From Sparassis latifolia (taxonomy: Eukaryota; Basidiomycota; Agaricomycetes; Polyporales; Sparassidaceae), in assembly GCA_018466975.1 (NCBI GenBank), contig CM031563.1, positions 1,364,001 through 1,428,000 of the forward strand: a stretch of DNA of 64,000 bases, read 5' to 3'. Positions 57,129 through 64,000 of the stretch are shown piece after piece; the stretch's first letter is position 1; each line of letters starts with the position of its first letter. A program made the translations under genes and the position numbers. The notes under the pieces were generated by a model, which made no database searches, was not told the origin of the DNA, and was given only the letters and a program-made list of their open reading frames with translations.

Positions 57129-60100
57129 TCACCACATTGCCCAGTCGTTCGCTGGAGGCGGGGGCTGCGGGGCTGGTCCACCACCCGGCTGCTGCTGTTG
57201 TTGTTGCAGCTGCTGCTGTGGTTGTTGCTGCTGCTGCTGTGGTTGTTGCTGCTGCTGCTGTGGTTGTTGTTGCAGCTGCTGTGGTTGTTGATGCGGCTGC
57301 TGTTGTGGTTGTTGCGGCTGCTGCTGCTCCCGGCGCGTGCGATCCATCCACCGTCCACGGATGTAGAGCAGGATAGAGACGATAAGACACAGGACAACCA
57401 GAAGCATCGTCTCGGTGAATTCATCAACGGCTTCGTCCTCACGATTCCGCCCTCGCGTGGCAGCGTCGAAATAATCTTCAGGACCGAAATCGCCCTCCCG
57501 GTCGCTGTCAGCTATCCTTCTGTCTCTTGCCCACTGTGGCAAAACACCGTTAGCTTCAACCCTGAAGACTCGTGGGACTCGATGTACCTGGACAGGATCA
57601 TCTTCTTCTGAATTTAGACGACCCGCTTCCTGGCCTCGTCTGCGCCGGTAGTCATCTCGCGCTTTCCCGTAATACCATGGGCCATCCTCGTATTCTTCTC
57701 TGTCTTCTGCCCTTTCTCCCGAAGACAATTCAGACTTCTTGCCGCTCTCAATTTCCCTACTCTCAGGCTGCGCATAATAAGAGCCTGTTGACGTCAAACA
57801 TGAGCAATTACCACCTTTCAAAGGTTGCTCTTTCAAGACTTACCGCTCTCGTCTCCATCACCCCAAAGACTTAATCCATTGGCACCGCCCATCAAGGTGT
57901 GCCACAGACTGCGGGCATGCAACTTGATTAACGAAAGCACGACAGGCATGTATGCCTCGCTGTTGGTGTCCAATGCAAGGTCATAGTGACGCTTGGCCAA
58001 GTGGAAGTCCTGAGATCGGCCACGGTCAGAAAGCTGTATAAGCGAGACTAGAACTTCAACACAAGCCTGAGGGACGCCAACACCGTTCTCATACATCCAG
58101 CCTAGATTCCACATGGCAAGAGCACTCATCTGGGTATCTGCTGCAGACTGGTAGTAACCTGCTGCCTTCTCCCACCGGATGTCCTCCTGCTCATCGGGAA
58201 CGCCCAATCCATGGTAATAATAGTCGCCGACTTTCACCAAGGCATCTACATTACGTTGTGCAGCCGAGCGCATCCACTGGGTCAGTGCCAGTCTGGCAGT
58301 GTCGTTCGAAGGGGAGTTGGGAGCGAATCTGGTGAACCGCAAGATACTCTTGTCTGTGACAGCAGTGATCAGGGAAGGAGGAGCGCAAAGACGAAGGGTC
58401 AATCTCCAGCCCACCTTGATCCAAGACAAACGCGAGGTTGTTCTGCGCGCTCTCAAATCCCCGCTCCGCAGCTATCCACCACCTAAGCATAGCCATCTCA
58501 CCGCCTCTCTCAGTAGCAGTGTTCCATGCAAGCTCGGCCTCGTTGAGGAGGTCGTCCTCCCACGAGCCCCGTTCCGCCACAAGCTTGTAGAACGATACGG
58601 CGATTGCACACGAACTGCCAGCAATATTGGCGGGTGTTGCAGAGCTTCTTGCCTGGGAGCTTTGCAACTCAGCCAGATAGTAATATGCTTCAAACGGAGA
58701 GCCCTGCCGGACAGCCGTCTCGAAGTAGGTTGTCGCGAGCTTAAGATCGCCGCGCTCTAGAGACAACGTTGACATGAAACCACAGTCAATCAGGAAGAAC
58801 ACATACCGTAGTGATGCTTTCCGAGTTGGACCTGGGCCTCAGCTAATTCTTGAGTTGCAGCAGCTATGAAGTGTGCGATCGCCTTCTTGCTATCCGTGCG
58901 TCCATCAACCAATCCGTCCCGCCAGATGATGCCCAAGCCATGGTGACACTCCTTCTCGCCGTATTCCGCTCCCCGTTCGAACCATAGCTTCGCCATCATC
59001 GGATCAGCCTTCACACCCTCACCACGCAGATACATGCGGCCGAGATATCCCGCAGCTAAAGCTGCATAACCCGCCTGCGCAGGGTTGTCGTCTTTCGCCT
59101 GCGACTGAGACTGGTGAGGCGACGGGTCCCGCGGCCACACCTGGCGTGCAATGAGGTGGAAATAGTATCGTGCGCGCTGAAGGTCACGCGGAACACGGCT
59201 TGCCCCGTCGCCGCCTGACGCTACTCCACCTGGAGCGGCGTAAATGCTGCCCTGATAGAATATCTTGCCCAGTCTGTATGCAAAATCTGTCTCGCCCCGG
59301 TCGGCATTGAACTAATACGGTAGGGAATATTAGTGAGACGGACCCTCTGAAAGATTCGATAGTGCATACAAGATAATACTCGAGCAAATCGTCCCATGTC
59401 TCTCCTGCAGCACGCGCATTCGCTGTCTTAATGACAGGTCGAGCCGCATTCAGACCAGTAGATGCGACACTTGCGCCCGGTCCGTAGATGCCGCCATCGA
59501 GGTCTGAAAGTCGCGGTGCCATCAACGGCAGTGTCTTACCGCCAGGAGGCCCTGCTCGGAACTTCGCCATGGCTGAGGCCAAGCTCAGTTCGCAACTCGA
59601 ATGGTATCTCTTGTTGAATGGCATACCTTGATCAGCAGCTTCTTCGTACCAATCTAGAGCATTTAAGCAGTCCTCTGTGACACCTATACCCGACCAATAA
59701 CGATATCCCATAGCCATTTGTGCACCCTTGTCACCCCCATGGCCGGCGAAGGTGAGGTAGAGCTGTACTTTTGCCTGGTCAACGGGGACGATGCCGTGGT
59801 ATCCCGTTGCATAGAAGAATCCAATATATGCTTGCGAGGTGGCGTTGCCCGTAAGTGACGCGTGTGTAACAAACGCGCTAAATCCCAACGCCGGATCCGA
59901 AAGAAAGTAGCCATTGGGAGGAAACTACGCGTTGGCGTCAGCAATAGGAATTGAAATGCGGCATTGCACTTACGAGAGATATCTTTCCAAGCGTGTAGAG
60001 CGCGTCTGTGTTGCCCAGCTCAGCCGCATGTTGCAACAAGTCAATCACCTTGACCGCCTTGCCCTGCATCTCATCATTCTTCTTCTTGACTGTTGCTGTC

Positions 60101-60606
60101 TCCCTCCCTAGATAGGATGTGACAGAATACGGGAGCCATGAATGCTGGAACAGCTTGGCAGTTATCCTCATGGCGCTCGCGATGGGGCCATGACCTTGCA
60201 TACTGGGCAAGAACGCAGAAAGAAGAGACGCGCTTTTATGACTAGATTGATGGAGCGACGCGTCCTCGTACTGAGGGGCCGGAAGTGCAGTGAGAGCGGC
60301 TAGCGTGGATAGGGCCTGTCTGTACGCCCTAGAAGCTGTTGCATGAGCATTAGACTGCCGTACGATTCGGCAGCTAGTGTAACGCCTACCCTCAGCAGCT
60401 GGATCTACAATCTCAATGTCATTTTCTGCTCGAGAAAGAGTCCGCGTCCCTGCATCTTCCTGTGATGACCATGAGAAGTTGAGTGTTGGATATGAATCTG
60501 CTGGCCCACTTACTTGGAATTCAGAAGACTGTGCGAATGCGGAGAATGCAATGATTCCGAAGGCAATAAAGCTTGCTTTCCTCGCGCGAAACTTCTTGCA
60601 AGTCAT
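57129..60606 (-). CDS. HRD3: ERAD substrate receptor HRD3 / SEL1L
   Basis: A multi-exon gene with ATG at 60606. The N-terminus has a signal peptide (KASFIAFGIIAFSAFAQS). The luminal part is a chain of SEL1/TPR-like repeats, for example YLGRMYLRGEGVKADPMMAK, YIGFFYATGYHGIVPVDQAK, MGYRYWSGIGVTEDCLNALD and NLGWMYENGVGVPQ. One membrane helix (TMLLVVLCLIVSILLYI) follows near the C-terminus. HRD3 works with the HRD1 ubiquitin ligase in the ER membrane to deliver misfolded luminal proteins for degradation. After the helix the tail is almost all Gln with Pro (57180-57330), encoded by an interrupted trinucleotide repeat, then GGGPAPQPPPPANDWAMW. Introns are short and restore the repeats. One intron inside 57540-57600 lacks stops and could be retained. 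Confidence 0.9.
57183..57335 (-). repeat. CAG/CAA trinucleotide repeat encoding polyglutamine
   Basis: On the minus strand this is a run of CAG and CAA codons with regularly placed CCA, giving a Gln-rich tail with single Pro interruptions in HRD3. Repeated blocks of about 30 nt (for example around 57211-57270) are nearly identical, so larger unit slippage has occurred as well. Confidence 0.85.
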
Positions 60607-60829
60607 CTTGCAGGAGAATGATGTTTCAGTAGAAAGAAGACCAGTCTGCGCGTTGTGTGTCCGAGAGATGCCACGTACGACGAGTTATCTTATCAGATGC
60701 CTGTCCGATGGCTCGGCACTCCCCGAGCTGCTTTCGCCACTTTCACGTATTGGTGGCTTCCCCACTTGACAAGTCAAGAAAAGACTTTCTTACGTACTCT
60801 CTCTCCTCCGTCCACAGCACCCTAACGAC

Positions 60830-61742
60830 ATGAGCTTTGAGGTCAATTCTCTCGAGCATACCATTCGGGAGATCTTGTCTGCCCCGGGTACCAACCTCGA
60901 GACGATCAGCGCAAAACGCGTTCGGAAGCAGCTCTTGGAATTGGTCCCCTCGCTCACACCGGAGTTGGTGAAGGAGAACAAGGACGAGATCGATGTTCTT
61001 ATTGGTGCTGTGTTCCGGCAGGTGAAGGACGATGGAGAGGAGCCGGAAGAAGATAGTCGTGCTCGGGGAGGAAAAAGGAGTATGGACGGGGAGGACAGCA
61101 CGAACGGAGACGTGTATGAGGGCGAGGAGGAGGAAGTAACCCCACCTCCGAAGGCGAAAAAGGCGCGTAAGGGCGGTCTGACTGACGCAGAATTAGCGCG
61201 GCAGCTCTCTCACGAGATCAACGGTCGCCCTGCCAGAGCTTCCGCAGCGAGAGGCAGAGGCGGAGGTGCCAAGAGAGGCGGGAAGCGGGGTGCCAAGAGT
61301 GCTGCAACAGTGGACACCGATGGTGAAGGTGACGAGGGCGGTGACAAGAAACCGAAGAAGAAGCGCGGCGGAGGATTCCAGAAGGAATACAAACTGGAGT
61401 ATGTCTACCATGTTTTGGTGCTCGTTCTGTGACATTCTGACTCCTTGTTTGATTCATGGTTTCAGTGAGCCCTTGTCCGCTCTCCTCAATGTGGAGAAGC
61501 TATCGCGTCCTCAAGTCGTCAAGCAACTCTGGGACTATATCAAGGCTCACAATCTGCAGAACCCGGAGAACAAGAAGGAAATCATATGTGATGACAACTT
61601 CAAGGCGATATTCAATGTCGACAAGATCGACATGTTCAAAATGAATAAGGTGCTTGGACAGTAAGTCTTATCGTGATTTTCTCGACACCACAATTCCTGA
61701 GATTTTCTCCTATGATTCTCTAGACATCTCGACGAACCATAG
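60830..61742 (+). CDS. SWIB/MDM2-domain protein with DEK-C N-terminus
   Basis: Three coding parts: a long first exon from ATG 60830, a second starting near 61466 and a short last one ending at 61742 (HLDEP). The N-terminal 70 residues (LEHTIREILSAPGTNLETIS, KRVRKQLLELVPSLTPELV) form a DEK-C-like helical domain. A basic and Gly-rich linker follows (ARGRGGGAKRGGKRGAKSAA, KKPKKKRGGGFQKEY). The SWIB domain is LSALLNVEKLSRPQVVKQLW, DYIKAHNLQNPENKKEIICD and DNFKAIFNVDKIDMFKMNKV. Yeast relatives are Tri1 and Uaf30, the latter part of the RNA polymerase I upstream activating factor. A chromatin or nucleolar role is therefore likely; which of the two it corresponds to is open. Confidence 0.88.
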
Positions 61743-62090
61743 CGTTGATCCGACAATGCTATGTTAAGTATGAAGTGTTGTTGACATACTTATAACTACC
61801 TCCATACATACGTATTGGTCGTTGCACCAGCTTTGGACCGCGAGGAATGGGAGAGGAGGGGTGCGTGTAATCATTGCCAAAAGTGTTGTAAATGCTGTCT
61901 ATTCTGTACGTTACCCGCATTGCGGCTGCGCTTCGCAGTTAGGCATTATTATCAGTCTGGTTCATCTCTAACGTACCACACACTCATCTCACCGTCTCTG
62001 ACGTGCCATACATCTGCCTACGGAAAAGCTCCTGGAGATTCAACAGTCTCCCAATTTCGCAATCATGAATATCCGAAAGAACTATGCTCT
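61743..62090. other. Convergent spacer, nothing recognised
   Basis: These 348 bp lie between the 3' ends of the SWIB gene and the PTAR1-like gene. No gene is visible. Confidence 0.4.
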
Positions 62091-63407
62091 TCACGGACGT
62101 ATCGCCAATGTGCACCAAACTGCCATTCTGAGGGAGATCTGAGCAGGAAGACATCGCAATGACATAAAAGAAGCACATACTGTACGTGCATACCAGGCGA
62201 GGAATCGACAGGCATGTGTGTGCACAACTCGTGGGTCTGCCGCCGACAGTGAACGGAGAGATGGATTGGTTACTGCACGGCCTGGCTCCTGCGCGAGAAA
62301 TTCGTGTGCAAAGGTAAGGACACACTGGTCTGTCCTCGATGCGCAGTCGAGAGACTTGAGACTAATAGTGAGTGATCTACGAAGGTACAGCCAGAGTGAC
62401 TCGTGGTCAGGATATGCCTCGACCAGCAATCTCGCGTGCGCAATGATTGCATGGTCATCCCGGAGCAGGGCGGGGCGTCCTGGGCACGCAGCAATGCTAG
62501 GTGTCAAGTATAAGGCTGGAGTGCGGTTGGGGAGATGTGTGTGAATATTGCAGAGATACTGTACCGCCGTATAATCGGAGACATGGCGCTCGACCCACTG
62601 CCGCATGGAGGTATACTCGTCGGCCAGCACCGCTGCATACTCACTATGCTGAGGGGACGACGAAGAGAGGAGCGCGACCAATGCGTCAAAGCAAATATAT
62701 CGATGGGCCCAGGCATGGTAATTTCGTGGATAGACCTCGCATGCCTGCGAGATGGTTTTGAATTCATGCTGCAATGTTCCAGGAAGTATTGCGACATTTT
62801 CCAAGGAACCATCACTCTGAAACGAAGGAGTAGAGACGTCTCCAGGATCTGCGCTTTCTTGGGTAAGACACAAACGCCGAAACAACCATCTGCGATGATG
62901 CCACAAGATGGATTGCTTGGCACCCTCACGGACTGTCAGAAGCGCTGCAACGAATCGCATCTCGTGTGCAGGATCTATGACTTGACAGAGAACGAGCCTC
63001 TTTCGCACATTCAACGCAGTTTGATGGGCAGGGTTGGCCAGTAGAAGGACGGCTGAGGAGTGTACCAACGATTCTAAGACTTTCCGATCTCCGTCCAGGA
63101 TGCGTGCCTCCCGCCTGTACTTCGCGAATGACCTAACGGCGAACATGTACGCCTTGTGAAGAACCTTTTGTGGTACTCCAAGGTTGTCCTCTAAGAACAT
63201 AAACGGTTTGTGCCTGCTTGTGGTATCGTCCGTTCCGTCGGTATCCTGAACGACCTCATATCCATCTCCGGGGAAAATCTCGACTGAGATTCTGCAACAA
63301 GTTCTGTCAAGTACTGCTGGTGGCTAAACGAATCAGGCTACGCACGGTGGTGTGTTCAGCAGTCGACCCAAGTGTTCCAAGATGTCGGGGATCGTCGATT
63401 CTTCCAT
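62091..63407 (-). CDS. Protein prenyltransferase alpha-subunit repeat protein (PTAR1-like)
   Basis: The first exon starts MEESTIPDILEHLGRLLNTP at 63407 and joins ISVEIFPGDGYEVVQ across a short intron. The second runs to the stop at 62091, giving about 410 aa. Prenyltransferase-alpha repeats are visible by their Trp motifs: TALNVRKRLV, SILWHHRRWLFRRL, YPRNYHAWAHRYICFDALV and DHESLWLYLRRS. Animal PTAR1 pairs with RabGGTB as an alternative prenyltransferase alpha subunit (GGTase3); the fungal proteins are little studied. The last 40 residues (CRFLAWYARTVCASFMSLRC and on) depart from the pattern and might reflect an undetected intron. FTA/GGTase alpha itself is less likely because of the overall layout. 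Confidence 0.78.
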
Positions 63408-63663
63408 GGGAAGTGAGGTACGAGGGAGGCTCAACAAGGGACGATCGACAATCAATAATCGAACATAATCTATTATGGGCCACTAGAGTTACTGTTGTAG
63501 GGAGAAAATCACGAGAGACAACTGATACATTTGATACACGGGTAATTGTGGTCAGAACGGGCGAACGCCAAGCAGTGAGTGTTCAAAATAGCATGGACAG
63601 GTCTAAGGATACACGAGAATGAATGCAATCACGATGCACGAGATGACCAAACGATGTCCGAGT

Positions 63664-64000
63664 CTAGTTCAGATTTTGGGACTTCGACCACTCCACGTCG
63701 TTCGCGTTAAAGTCCACCCCTTTTCGTTTCCACCACTCCCTTGCTGCCTCACCGCCTCCAATAGCATCCTCCAACGCCTCCTCGATGTCACACATCCGAT
63801 ACTGAATCGGCAATCCGCTCTTGTCCCACCACTCCAGGACTTCTGGCCGGTTATGCCTGGTTGCGCCAGTAAGTGCATCCGGGTCAAAGATCAACTGAAG
63901 CCCACTCCCGAGCCACCACTCTAAGACCTCCACCTTACCATGACAGCTCGCATGGTACAGCGCTTGTCGGTCGTACTTGAACTCCAGTTGCGAACGCGCC
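63664..64000 (-). CDS. Ankyrin-like repeat protein, C-terminal part (cut by window end)
   Basis: An open frame enters from beyond 64000 and stops at 63664. It shows repeated units built around EVLEWWLGSGL and EVLEWWDKSGLPIQYRMCD, then AREWWKRKGVDFN. The pattern VxxLEWWxxSGL belongs to the degenerate ankyrin-type repeats common in fungal and oomycete proteins. They usually serve as protein-binding scaffolds. Start, full length and other domains lie outside the window. Confidence 0.72.
   Translation of the reverse strand, partial: ARSQLEFKYDRQALYHASCHGKVEVLEWWLGSGLQLIFDPDALTGATRHNRPEVLEWWDKSGLPIQYRMCDIEEALEDAIGGGEAAREWWKRKGVDFNANDVEWSKSQNLN

Noticed and set aside
57093..57611. Plus-strand frames rich in Leu or Ala/Val
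   Set aside because: They are the reverse side of the CAG/CAA repeat in HRD3.
1..64000. tRNA, rRNA or CRISPR features
   Set aside because: By eye I saw no B-box-like GGTTCGANNCC with matching cloverleaf, no rRNA text and no regularly spaced repeats; a dedicated tRNA scan would be needed for certainty.

Overview
This window is nuclear DNA of a filamentous basidiomycete, most likely an Agaricomycete (order not determined; a polypore-like genome is a guess). The reasons are dense short GT-AG introns (mostly 45-75 nt), closely spaced genes on both strands, the fungal or basidiomycete character of many proteins (RAX2, asteroid-like nuclease, HRD3, ACS-family permeases, P450), and the absence of operons, CRISPR arrays or bacterial signals. 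Gene models were built by hand from reading frames, splice sites and protein-family similarity remembered from general knowledge. No database search was run.

Left part (1-24 kb), mostly core genes. A small secreted repeat-peptide precursor (613-1446, minus) is the most unusual item. It is followed by REI1 (ribosome biogenesis), RAX2 (cortical polarity marker, with an apparent frameshift and a C-terminal SH3 domain), an intradiol ring-cleavage dioxygenase, a complex I NDUFB11-type subunit, an unknown small coiled-coil protein, a 454-bp hAT-type MITE with an 8-bp target duplication, an RPEL-repeat protein, a FAM210/DUF1279 mitochondrial protein, S-adenosylmethionine decarboxylase with a short upstream ORF, an asteroid/XPG-like nuclease and two conserved-looking unknowns.

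Middle part (24-37 kb). Here are an unknown 311-aa protein, a single-pass membrane protein with a long Ser/Pro-rich tail, a mitochondrial carrier with microexons, the exonuclease REX4, a TIR-flanked element, the ER cargo receptor ERV14 (cornichon) and the mRNA-export adaptor YRA1/ALY.

Accessory block (37-53 kb). Two paralogous D-2-hydroxyacid dehydrogenases lie at the two ends in opposite orientation. Between them are two paralogous ACS-family transporters on the minus strand, a decayed cytochrome P450, a small unknown gene, a microbial-type PARG and long gene-poor spacers. This looks like a locally duplicated, partly decaying metabolic neighbourhood, perhaps for small organic acids or anions.

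Right part (53-64 kb), again mostly core genes: an F-box protein, an unknown coiled-coil protein, the ERAD factor HRD3/SEL1L with a polyglutamine tail, a SWIB-domain chromatin protein, a PTAR1-like prenyltransferase-alpha repeat protein, and an ankyrin-like protein cut by the window end.
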